NCBI RefSeq assembly: GCF_003702705.1
Contig: NZ_QZMN01000003.1
Coordinates: 1-64,000, forward strand
From: Ornithinimicrobium cerasi
GTDB lineage: Bacteria > Actinomycetota > Actinomycetes > Actinomycetales > Dermatophilaceae
Reading direction: 5' to 3'
DNA length: 64,000 nucleotides
Shown here: positions 45,496-53,105 of the stretch, piece by piece
How positions within the stretch are numbered: position 1 is the first letter of the stretch
Layout of the letters: every line of letters starts with the position of its first letter
The notes under the pieces: generated by a model
Database searches by the model: none
What the model saw: only the letters and a program-made list of their open reading frames with translations
Told to the model about the DNA's origin: nothing
Position numbers and translations under genes: made by a program

Positions 45496-46470
45496 TCAGA
45501 CCAGCGCCTGCGCCACGAAGTCGGCGACCCTCGGCGGCGTCGGGATGTCCAGGCGCGCGGGGTCGACGGGGTCGAGCAGCCGTACCCAGGACGCGGCCCG
45601 CTGCGCCGCGCCGAGCCGGTCGGCCGCCTCCACCAGGGCCAGGCGGTCGCGCCGCGCGACCTCCGGCCAGCGCTCCGCGTAGGCGTCCACCAGGCGGCGG
45701 GTCAGCGTGGTGTCGGGAAGCGGTGCCTCGAGCGGGACCGCGGCGGCGCCCCGCAGGGCACGGTGGAGCACGGACCACGGGTGGGACCAGAAGGCGTCGC
45801 CGAGGTCGAAGGCACGGCACGGGCGGTCCGGGTCCTGCGGGGCGCAGGCGTTGCCGGGGTGGACGTCGTTGGGCTGCAGGGTGCTGGGCACGCCCGAGGC
45901 GTCGAGCCGATCCATGGCCCGGCGGAAGCGGGGGAGGGCCGAGCGGGCGCCGGCCGCGGCCGCGGGGTCGAGGTGCTGGGCGTCGGTGCGCGGGCGGGCG
46001 GTCAGGCCCTCCACCGTGCCCGCCAGCCAGTCGGTCGCCCCTGCGGCCTCGAGCGCGGGCAGCATGGCCAGGCGGTCGCGGGAGCCCTCGCAGCGACGCT
46101 GGAGGTCGGCGGCGTCGCCCACGAGCCGCAGCCACCCGGCCCCGGAGCGCTCGACGGGCGGCCCACCGTCCGGCAGGAGCCACCACCCCTCCGACGGCAG
46201 CACCGCCCAGGGGACGACGACGTGCTCGGGGGCGAGCCGGCCGAGCGCCAGCAGCAGCTCGCCCTCGAAGGCCTGACCGGGGTTGCCCGCCTTGAGGTAT
46301 GCCGTGCCGTCCCGGAGGGGGACCGCGTGCACCGCGGCCCAGAAGCGCACCTTGACCTCGGTCAGCGGCCCGGTGCGTCGCTCGCCCCGCGCCGCGAGCA
46401 CCTCGTCGACCCAGGCCGTGGCCCGGGCACGGAAGGGAGCCGACCGCCACGTCGCCACCACGTCCTGCAC
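45496..46470 (-). CDS. Phosphotransferase of the APH/choline kinase fold
   Basis: A 324-residue kinase-like protein. NDVHPGN (with LQP before it) is the catalytic loop, in place of the usual HGDLHPGN, and FDLGDAFW carries the metal-binding Asp. The N-lobe Lys is probably in GTAYLKAGN. The substrate may be an aminoglycoside-like compound, a sugar or a small metabolite; nothing nearby suggests antibiotic resistance. The GTG at 46470 is supported by a TACCCT box exactly 6 nt upstream on the minus strand (leaderless). Confidence 0.8.
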   Translation of the reverse strand: MQDVVATWRSAPFRARATAWVDEVLAARGERRTGPLTEVKVRFWAAVHAVPLRDGTAYLKAGNPGQAFEGELLLALGRLAPEHVVVPWAVLPSEGWWLLPDGGPPVERSGAGWLRLVGDAADLQRRCEGSRDRLAMLPALEAAGATDWLAGTVEGLTARPRTDAQHLDPAAAAGARSALPRFRRAMDRLDASGVPSTLQPNDVHPGNACAPQDPDRPCRAFDLGDAFWSHPWSVLHRALRGAAAVPLEAPLPDTTLTRRLVDAYAERWPEVARRDRLALVEAADRLGAAQRAASWVRLLDPVDPARLDIPTPPRVADFVAQALV

Positions 46471-46476
46471 CCGGGC

Positions 46477-46482
46477 AGGGTA
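46477..46482 (-). promoter_or_regulatory. -10 box, leaderless phosphotransferase
   Basis: TACCCT on the minus strand, then 6 nt, then GTG at 46470. Confidence 0.6.
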
Positions 46483-46569
46483 GCGCCGGTGCGGCAGGGG
46501 CAGCCGGTGGGCGCACCCGGCGGGGGCACCTGCGGAACCCGGCACCGCGCCGCTGTCCGACCCCCGGCC

Positions 46570-46575
46570 TACAGT
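46570..46575 (+). promoter_or_regulatory. -10 box, leaderless methyltransferase
   Basis: TACAGT, then 6 nt, then ATG at 46582. Confidence 0.6.
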
Positions 46576-46581
46576 GACGGG

Positions 46582-47241
46582 ATGAGCACCGAGCGCCACG
46601 AGGACGGCTCCGGCCTGGTCGACCCGAACCCCTCCTCACCGCGGCGGCCGACGACCCTGTGGCCGGGGCTGGACGACGTCGAGCACTCGCGGTGGTACGT
46701 CGAGCGGTTCCGGGGGCTGGCCGCGGACGGAGGCGACGTGCAGGGGGAGTCGCGGCTCGTCGACGTCCTCGCACCCAGGGGTGCCCGGCTGCTCGACGCC
46801 GGCTGCGGACCCGGACGCCACGGCGGTCACCTGTCCCGGCTCGGCCACCGGGTGGTCGGTGTCGACATCGACCCCGTCCTCGTCGCGGCCGCGCGGGAGG
46901 ACCACCCCGGCGCGACGTGGCTGGTGGCCGACCTCGTCAGCCTCGACCTCGCGGCGCAGGGGGAGCCGGACGCGTTCGACGGCGCGCTCCTGGCCGGCAA
47001 CGTCATGGACTTCATCCCCGGGCTGCACCGGGCCGAGGCCCTGCTCCGGGTGGCTGCGCACGTGCGACCGGGCGGCTTCGTCCTCCTCGGGTGCCGCACC
47101 GTCCGCGGCTTCACGCCGGAGGAGCTGGACGCGGTGCTCCCGGGCACCGGGTTGCGCCTCGAGCACCGCTTCGCCACCTGGGACCTGCAGCCCTGGGAGC
47201 CCGGGGCCAGCTTCTGCGTCAGCGTCCTGCGCCGCGTCTGA
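46582..47241 (+). CDS. Class I SAM-dependent methyltransferase
   Basis: A 219-residue methyltransferase. LLDAGCGPGRH (70-80) is the SAM loop, VVGVDIDP the acidic end of strand 2, and FDGALLAGNVMDFI motif IV. A disordered 30-residue N-terminus precedes it. Divergent from the phosphotransferase and leaderless by its TACAGT box. The last 23 nt overlap the convergent end of the thioredoxin/CcdA-like gene. Small-molecule substrate likely; identity unknown. Confidence 0.85.
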   Translation: MSTERHEDGSGLVDPNPSSPRRPTTLWPGLDDVEHSRWYVERFRGLAADGGDVQGESRLVDVLAPRGARLLDAGCGPGRHGGHLSRLGHRVVGVDIDPVLVAAAREDHPGATWLVADLVSLDLAAQGEPDAFDGALLAGNVMDFIPGLHRAEALLRVAAHVRPGGFVLLGCRTVRGFTPEELDAVLPGTGLRLEHRFATWDLQPWEPGASFCVSVLRRV

Positions 47242-48607
47242 CGCCCAGGCGGGGCAGGAGGACCCGGTGCACGACCAGCACGACCCCGCTGGCCACCAGG
47301 GCCGTGCCGAACACCGCGAGCGAGGACCCGACACCGCTCATCAGGTCCGGGTCGACGAGCACGACGACCGCGAGCGCGAGCATCAGCATGCCGCCGACGA
47401 GCTTGAGGATGCGGCCGTGCCGCTCCTGCAGGCGCGAGGCGCGCATCGTCACCACCGCGGTGGTGAAGATCGCGATCTCGTCGAGCTGGTAGATGAGCAT
47501 GTAGAGGAGGAGCAGCACCACGAACGTGCCCGCCGACGCCTCCTGCGCGGTGAGCAGGTTGGTCCACAGCAGCGGGAAGCCCGCGGTGCAGCCGAACTCC
47601 ACCAGCGACACTCCCGCGGCCAGCACCGCGGTCGCGCCCACGACCGCCGGCAGGTTGTCCCCCTGCGCCAGGACCCGGCGCATCGCCCGGTAGATGCCAG
47701 GCTTGCGCTCGTCCGCGATCGTGAACGAGAGACCCTGCCTGAACCAGAAGTAGTCCTTGATGCTCACCACCGCGAAGAGCAGCGCCACGAGGGCGACCAG
47801 CACCCGGATCCACGGGGCGAAGGCCACCACGGTGAAGACCGTGAAGAGCCCGGCGATGAACAGCGCGTAGATCGCGGCGGTGACGGCGATGAACGTCAGC
47901 CCGATGATCATCGTGCGGCGGCGCGACCCCGAGTTGAGCGACAGCGCGATGAGCACCGTGAGCACCCACAGGGAGCAGGGGTTGAAGCCGTCGACGAACG
48001 CGATCAGGGCGGTCGAGACCAGGAGCGAGCGCTCCCCCAGGTGGACGTCCCCGACGAGCGGGAGGCGCAGCACGTCGGCGGTGTCGTCCTCGGGCGCGCA
48101 CTGGAAGGGGTTGTCGGCGGTCCCCTCGCAGACCTCCCCGGTGGCCACCGTCCCGGACGTCCCCTCGGGCAGCCGGACGTCGGCGGGGTCTGGGCACCCC
48201 TGGTCCGTGCAGCGCTGCACCTCGGCCTCGATCTGCACGTCGTGCACGCCCTCGCGGAAGCCGACCCAGGCGCGCTCGCCGACGAGGATCACCGGCACGC
48301 CCAGCGCGCGCACGCGGTAGCGCTCCAGAGCGTCGACCAGGCGCGCCCGTCCGGCCGCGTCCTCCCAGACCTCGACCGCGACCAGCCGCATGCCGGGGGT
48401 GCGCGCCTCCAGGTCCTCCAGCCACGGCCCGGTCACCGCGCACACGGGGCAGCCCTCGCCGTAGTAGTACTCGACGACGACCTCGGTCGTCACCTCCTCC
48501 TGCGCCCTCGCGCCCGGCGGGAGCGCGAGGTCGACCGTCAGGAGGGCGAGCACCAGCGCCAGCGCGCCGAGGAGCACGCGCCGGACGAGGTCGGTCCGGC
48601 CCCTCAC
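47219..48607 (-). CDS. Thioredoxin-like domain fused to CcdA/DsbD-like membrane electron carrier
   Basis: A 462-residue protein. A signal peptide or anchor (9-29) leads to an extracytoplasmic thioredoxin-like domain with CPVC (53-56), then a loop with four more cysteines (133, 138, 160, 170), then about seven membrane helices. In the membrane part GFNPC (Cys211) and EFGC (Cys340) are placed like the transmembrane redox cysteine pair of CcdA/DsbD. This suggests reductant is passed across the membrane to the outer thioredoxin domain on one chain, with the outer domain N-terminal. GGGGAGGA lies 7 nt before the GTG start. Role in cytochrome c or envelope protein maturation is inference. Confidence 0.8.
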   Translation of the reverse strand: MRGRTDLVRRVLLGALALVLALLTVDLALPPGARAQEEVTTEVVVEYYYGEGCPVCAVTGPWLEDLEARTPGMRLVAVEVWEDAAGRARLVDALERYRVRALGVPVILVGERAWVGFREGVHDVQIEAEVQRCTDQGCPDPADVRLPEGTSGTVATGEVCEGTADNPFQCAPEDDTADVLRLPLVGDVHLGERSLLVSTALIAFVDGFNPCSLWVLTVLIALSLNSGSRRRTMIIGLTFIAVTAAIYALFIAGLFTVFTVVAFAPWIRVLVALVALLFAVVSIKDYFWFRQGLSFTIADERKPGIYRAMRRVLAQGDNLPAVVGATAVLAAGVSLVEFGCTAGFPLLWTNLLTAQEASAGTFVVLLLLYMLIYQLDEIAIFTTAVVTMRASRLQERHGRILKLVGGMLMLALAVVVLVDPDLMSGVGSSLAVFGTALVASGVVLVVHRVLLPRLGVRRGAGR

Positions 48608-48704
48608 CCCTCCATCCTCCCCGGCCCACGCGTCGGCGCGCAGCGTCCGCGGGTATGCCGTTGCTCACCCCCGGAGCACCGCGCCGCTCGGCCGGCGGCG
48701 GGGC

Positions 48705-49874
48705 CTACCGGTCGACGTCGCCCACGACGAAGAACATCGACCCCAGGATCGCCACCATGTCGGCCACGATCGTCCCCGGGAGCATCTCGCGCAGCACCTG
48801 CACGTTGCTGAACGAGGCCGACCGCAGCTTGAGGCGGTGCGGGGCCTTCTCTCCCCGGCTCACGAGGTAGTAGCCGTTGAACCCCAGCGGGTTCTCGCCC
48901 GCGAAGTAGTGCGCTCCCTCGGGCACCTTGAGGACCTTGGGCAGCTTGGTGCTGACCGGGCCGGGGCCCAGCTCCCGCAGGCGCTCCGTGCACGCCCGCG
49001 CCAGGTCGAGGGAGACGTGCACCTGCTCGGCGAGCACCTCCAGGCGGGCCAGGCAGTCACCGGCCTCGCGGGTGACCACCCGTCCCGGGCCCCCCTTGAC
49101 GAAGAGCTCCCCGTAGGCGAGGTACGGCTCGTCGCGACGCAGGTCGACGTCCAGCCCCGACCCGCGCGCGATCGGGCCGGACACGCCATACCCCAGCACC
49201 TGTCCGAGCTCGAGGACGCCGACGCCCCGGGTCCGGGCGGTGACGATCTCGTTGCCGATGATCATCCCCTCCAGCTCGGGCATCCGGCTGCGCACCTTCT
49301 CCACGGCCGCGTCGACCCGGTCCAGCCAACCCTCGGGCAGGTCGTGCAGCAGCCCCCCGACGCGGGTCGCCATGTAGTGCATCCGCCCGCCGCTGTACTC
49401 CTCCATCACCGCCTGCAGCTCCTCACGCTCGCGGAAGCTGTAGAACATCGGCGTGATGGCGCCCAGCTCCAACGGGTAGGACCCCAGGAACATGAGGTGG
49501 TTGAGGACCCGGCTCAGCTCGGACAGCAGCGTCCTGGCCCAGGTCGCCCGCTCCGGTACCTCCATCCCGAGCAGGTGCTCGACGGTCAGCGCCACCCCCA
49601 CCTCGTTGTTGAACGCCGACAGCCAGTCGTGGCGGTTGGCGAGCACGAGGATCTGGCGGTAGTCCCGCACCTCGAAGAGCTTCTCCGCGCCGCGGTGCAT
49701 GTAGCCGATGACCGGCTCCGCCGCGACGATCCGTTCGCCGTCGACCGTGATGCGCAGGCGGAGCACCCCGTGCGTCGCCGGGTGCTGGGGGCCGATGTTG
49801 AGCACCATCTCCGTGGTGCTCAGCCCGCTCACCCCGGTCGCGCCGAGGGAGACGTCGAGGTCGCGCGTGCTCAC
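48705..49874 (-). CDS. nuoD: Orphan NADH-quinone oxidoreductase subunit D-like protein
   Basis: A 389-residue homologue of the 49-kDa subunit of complex I; full length, with GPQHPATHG (28-36) and the family's closing VVGDVDR. No other nuo gene is in the window. Aligning by hand to Thermus Nqo4: quinone ligand His38 is kept as His35, but Tyr87 is Trp84 and Asp139 is Glu136. [10 protein letters not shown] keeps Arg61, equivalent to Arg85 of bovine NDUFS2, which NDUFAF7 dimethylates. A MidA (NDUFAF7-like) gene ends 10 nt upstream. The GTG is 7 nt after a TAGGGT box that includes the midA stop, so it may be transcribed separately and leaderless. It is probably not an ordinary complex I subunit. 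Confidence 0.9.
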   Translation of the reverse strand: MSTRDLDVSLGATGVSGLSTTEMVLNIGPQHPATHGVLRLRITVDGERIVAAEPVIGYMHRGAEKLFEVRDYRQILVLANRHDWLSAFNNEVGVALTVEHLLGMEVPERATWARTLLSELSRVLNHLMFLGSYPLELGAITPMFYSFREREELQAVMEEYSGGRMHYMATRVGGLLHDLPEGWLDRVDAAVEKVRSRMPELEGMIIGNEIVTARTRGVGVLELGQVLGYGVSGPIARGSGLDVDLRRDEPYLAYGELFVKGGPGRVVTREAGDCLARLEVLAEQVHVSLDLARACTERLRELGPGPVSTKLPKVLKVPEGAHYFAGENPLGFNGYYLVSRGEKAPHRLKLRSASFSNVQVLREMLPGTIVADMVAILGSMFFVVGDVDR

Positions 49875-49881
49875 CCGGCCC

Positions 49882-49887
49882 ACCCTA
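49882..49887 (-). promoter_or_regulatory. -10 box, leaderless nuoD
   Basis: TAGGGT on the minus strand, then 7 nt, then GTG at 49874. Its first three bases are the midA stop codon. Confidence 0.5.
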
Positions 49888-50889
49888 GCCACGCACCGCC
49901 ACCACCCACCGGAAGGAGCCCAGACCGCCCGGTGCGGTGAGGGCAGCCAGCGCACCCCTGCGGGCCAGGGCCGCCAGGTATGCCGGCGGGTCGGTCCGTG
50001 CGAGCTCGCGCGGCGGCTGGTCGGTCGGGGCGGGGGCGGTCGGGGCGGGGAGGAGGTCACGCAGGACTTCCGACTGGCGGGACACGTGACACCGGGTGAG
50101 ACGGTGATCCACCGTCACGTCCTGGAGCGAGTCCACGGCCACGTGCGCGGTGAGGTCGCAGCTGCCGTCCGGGACCGGCTCGACCTCGCGACCGGAGCGG
50201 AAGCCGGTGAGCGTCCCGTGGTGCGGCCGGTCGGCGCGCGTGTGGCCGTAGTCGACGGCCACCACCACCCCGCGGTCCACCCGTCGCACCAGCTCGGCCC
50301 AGGCGAGGTCGCGCGGGCGCCCGACCTCGGCCCGCAGCACCTCCGGGCCGAGCCAGCGGTCCGCCCAGGCGAGGTCGGGCCCGGCCAGAGGCGCGCCCCG
50401 CCCCTCGGTGCCGTCGGGTGCGACGGTGACCGCACGCCATACCCCGCCGGCGTCCCGCTCCGCGACGGGGCAGGGGACGACGTCGAGCCACTCGTGCGCG
50501 AGAACGAGGGTGTCCCGCAACCCGGTGAGCGTCGGGGGGAGCGCGGCCCCGCCCGGCGAGACCAGCCAGTCGTCCACCTCGAGCCCGTCCGGACGGGCGA
50601 CGACGTCGACGCCGGTGAGGCGCAGGGCGGGTTCGAGCCGCCGGAGGTGACCCAGCAGCTCACCGCGCCCGGTCCCGACGTCCACCACAGCCGGGCACCC
50701 GTGCCGCCGGGCCAGCGCGAGGACCGCCTCGGCCAGCACCTCCCCGGCGCCGGGGACCCCCTGGACCGACGTCGCGAAGTGCTCGCCGGGAGCGGCCCCG
50801 CGGTAGAACCCCCGCTCGCCGTAGAGCGCCTCCTGCCAGGCGACCACCCACGGCACCCGCCGGGCGCGGGGGGCTGGCTCGACGACCAT
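49885..50889 (-). CDS. MidA/NDUFAF7-family protein arginine methyltransferase-like protein
   Basis: A 334-residue SAM-dependent methyltransferase of the DUF185/MidA family. [11 protein letters not shown] (69-79) is the SAM loop, HEWLDVVPC corresponds to the NE-LDA-P motif, VVVAVDYGH is the conserved DYG block, and [16 protein letters not shown] with [12 protein letters not shown] is the family signature near the C-terminus. In animals NDUFAF7 symmetrically dimethylates Arg85 of the NuoD homologue NDUFS2. Here the gene is directly upstream of nuoD on the same strand, which strongly suggests enzyme and substrate. The ATG at 50889 gives the usual N-terminus ([16 protein letters not shown]). Confidence 0.9.
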   Translation of the reverse strand: MVVEPAPRARRVPWVVAWQEALYGERGFYRGAAPGEHFATSVQGVPGAGEVLAEAVLALARRHGCPAVVDVGTGRGELLGHLRRLEPALRLTGVDVVARPDGLEVDDWLVSPGGAALPPTLTGLRDTLVLAHEWLDVVPCPVAERDAGGVWRAVTVAPDGTEGRGAPLAGPDLAWADRWLGPEVLRAEVGRPRDLAWAELVRRVDRGVVVAVDYGHTRADRPHHGTLTGFRSGREVEPVPDGSCDLTAHVAVDSLQDVTVDHRLTRCHVSRQSEVLRDLLPAPTAPAPTDQPPRELARTDPPAYLAALARRGALAALTAPGGLGSFRWVVAVRG

Positions 50890-50968
50890 GGGCGGTCAGT
50901 CTGGCACGCGGGGGCCCGTGACGCCGATGTCGTTTTCCTGCTAGACCAACCCGGGGCGGCGGGGCAGG

Positions 50969-52558
50969 ATGGACGTCGTGAGCGTCTCCACCTTCCACCT
51001 CGACCACGACCGCTGCTCGGCGGTCGTGCGGAGCCGGGACCCCCGCTTCGACGGGTGGTTCGTGACCGCCGTGCGCAGCACCCGCATCTACTGCCGGCCC
51101 AGCTGCCCGGCGGTCACCCCCAAGGTGGTCAACATGCGGTTCTACCGCTCGGCGGCCGCGGCCCAGGCCGACGGCTACCGCGCCTGCCGTCGCTGCCGCC
51201 CCGACGCGACGCCCGGCTCCCCAGAGTGGCACGTCCGCGGCGACGTGGTGGCCCGAGCCGTGCGGCTCGTCGCCGACGGGGTGGTCGAGCGCGAGGGGGT
51301 CGGGGGCCTGGCCGCGCGACTGGGCTACTCCACCCGCCAGGTCGAGCGGCTGGTGAGCGCCGAGCTCGGCGCCGGGCCGCTCGCGCTGGCCCGTGCGCAG
51401 CGGGCGCGGACGGCCCGGGTGCTCCTGGAGAGCAGCGGGCTGCCGATGGCCGAGGTCGCCTTCGCGGCCGGCTTCTCCAGCATCCGCTCGTTCAACGACA
51501 CGGTGCGCGCCGTCTACGCCGCCACGCCCACCGAGCTGCGCGCCGCTGCCCGTCGGGGGGAGCGGCCCGTCCCGTCGGGGGTGCGCGGGGCGCCCGGGGT
51601 GACCGGGCAGGGCGCGGTCGAGCGACCCGTCGTCGTGCTGCAGCTCCGGCTGCCCTTCCGCCCGCCGCTGCACGCGGTGAGCCTCTTCGGCCACCTGGCC
51701 GCCACCGCCGTCCCGGGCCTGGAGGTCTGGCGGTCGGGTCGCCTCGCGCGCAGCCTGGCGCTGCCCCACGGCAGCGGCGTCGTGCGGCTGACGCCGCCCG
51801 AGGAGGGCGAGCGGCACGTCGGGACCGAGCTGTGGCTGGAGGACGTGCGAGACCTGCCCGCGGCGATCCAGCGGGTGCGCCGGCTGCTGGACCTCGACGC
51901 CGACCCCGAGGCGGTCGACGCGCACCTGGCCGGCGACCCCCGGCTGGAGCCCCTGGTCCGGGCCCGCCCCGGGGTCCGGCTGCCCGGCACCGTGGAGGCG
52001 TCCGAGCTCCTCGTCCGGGCGGTCCTGGGGCAGCAGGTCTCGACGGCTGCCGCCGCCACGCACACGGCCCGGCTGGTGGGCAGGTTCGGCCGTCCCCTCC
52101 CTTCCCCGCTGCTGATGGACGGTGGACCGACGCACCTCTTCCCGACCGCGGAGGCGATCGCCGGAGCCGACGAGGACCAGCTCCCGGGCCTGCCCTCCAG
52201 CCGACGACGGACGCTCCTCACCGTCGCCGGCGCGCTCGCCGGGGCCGGTCTGGACCTCGGGCCGGGGTCGTCGTGGGAGCAGGCGCGCGCGGACCTGCTC
52301 GCGCTGCCCGGCGTCGGTCCGTGGACGACCGAGATGGTGGCGCTCCGCGGGCTCGGCGACCCCGACGCCTTTCCCGCGACCGACCTCGGGGTCCGCGTCG
52401 TGGCCGGTGCGCTGGGGCTGCCGACCGCCCCCCGGGCGCTCCTGTCCCGGGCGGAGCGGTGGCGCCCCTGGCGCTCCTACGCCGTCCAGCTGCTGTGGGC
52501 CTCCGGCGACCACGCCGTGACGAGGCTTCCCGACCGCCCCACCCAGGAGATGCCATGA
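50969..52558 (+). CDS. alkA: AdaA-AlkA fusion: methyl-sensing regulator and 3-methyladenine DNA glycosylase
   Basis: A 529-residue fusion. The Ada N-terminal zinc domain holds Cys42, Cys46, Cys73 and Cys76 (Cys42 is the likely methyl acceptor from phosphotriesters). An AraC-type helix-turn-helix follows (about 88-190), then an AlkA N-terminal domain (about 215-320) and a HhH-GPD glycosylase with LLALPGVGPWTTEMVALRG and catalytic Asp in PATDLG. It lacks the guanine methyltransferase domain, which is supplied by the overlapping ogt gene. Expected to sense DNA alkylation, activate the pair and remove alkylated purines. A GTG at 50978 is an alternative start. Confidence 0.93.
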   Translation: MDVVSVSTFHLDHDRCSAVVRSRDPRFDGWFVTAVRSTRIYCRPSCPAVTPKVVNMRFYRSAAAAQADGYRACRRCRPDATPGSPEWHVRGDVVARAVRLVADGVVEREGVGGLAARLGYSTRQVERLVSAELGAGPLALARAQRARTARVLLESSGLPMAEVAFAAGFSSIRSFNDTVRAVYAATPTELRAAARRGERPVPSGVRGAPGVTGQGAVERPVVVLQLRLPFRPPLHAVSLFGHLAATAVPGLEVWRSGRLARSLALPHGSGVVRLTPPEEGERHVGTELWLEDVRDLPAAIQRVRRLLDLDADPEAVDAHLAGDPRLEPLVRARPGVRLPGTVEASELLVRAVLGQQVSTAAAATHTARLVGRFGRPLPSPLLMDGGPTHLFPTAEAIAGADEDQLPGLPSSRRRTLLTVAGALAGAGLDLGPGSSWEQARADLLALPGVGPWTTEMVALRGLGDPDAFPATDLGVRVVAGALGLPTAPRALLSRAERWRPWRSYAVQLLWASGDHAVTRLPDRPTQEMP

Positions 52559-53049
52559 AGCACACCCGCGTGACCGTCGACTCGCCGGTCGGGCCGCTCG
52601 CCCTCGTCAGCGACGGGACGAACCTGACCGGGGTCTTCTTCGAGGAGCACCGGCACGCGCCGGGGGACCTCGGCCCCGACACCCCTCTGACCCAGGCGCC
52701 CCCGGTGCTCCGAAACGCGGCGGTCCAGCTCGAGGAGTACTTCCGGGGGGAGCGCCAGGACTTCGACCTGCCGGTGACGGCGGTGGGCACGGACTTCCAG
52801 CGGCGGGTGTGGGCCCTGCTGCGCACCATCCCCTACGGACGCACCTGGTCCTACGGCCAGCTCGCCGTGGCGCTCGGTCAGCCCGGCGCCTCCCGGGCCG
52901 TCGGCCTCGCCAACGGCCGCAACCCCGTGTCCATCGTCGTCCCGTGCCACCGGGTCGTCGGCTCCGACGGCGCCATCACCGGGTACGGCGGAGGGGTGGC
53001 GCGCAAGCAGCAGCTGCTCGACCTCGAACGCGGTGCCGCACTCTTCTGA
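52555..53049 (+). CDS. ogt: Methylated-DNA--protein-cysteine methyltransferase
   Basis: A 164-residue suicide repair protein for O6-methylguanine. The acceptor Cys131 is in IVVPCHRVVG, with the Asn hinge region GLANGRNP before it and the DNA-binding YGRTWSYGQLA helix. The ATG overlaps the alkA stop by 4 nt, making an alkylation-repair operon. Confidence 0.95.
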   Translation: MKHTRVTVDSPVGPLALVSDGTNLTGVFFEEHRHAPGDLGPDTPLTQAPPVLRNAAVQLEEYFRGERQDFDLPVTAVGTDFQRRVWALLRTIPYGRTWSYGQLAVALGQPGASRAVGLANGRNPVSIVVPCHRVVGSDGAITGYGGGVARKQQLLDLERGAALF

Positions 53050-53093
53050 CCGTGCGGACCGGTCGGGCGGTCGGGGGGCACGGGCGCGGCGGA

Positions 53094-53099
53094 TACCCT
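53094..53099 (+). promoter_or_regulatory. -10 box, leaderless lysS
   Basis: TACCCT, then 6 nt, then GTG at 53106. Confidence 0.6.
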
Positions 53100-53105
53100 G
53101 TTGGG

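Noticed and set aside
45496-46470. Aminoglycoside resistance gene
   Set aside because: The fold is APH-like but the catalytic loop is NDVHPGN and nothing nearby suggests resistance, so only a generic phosphotransferase is called.
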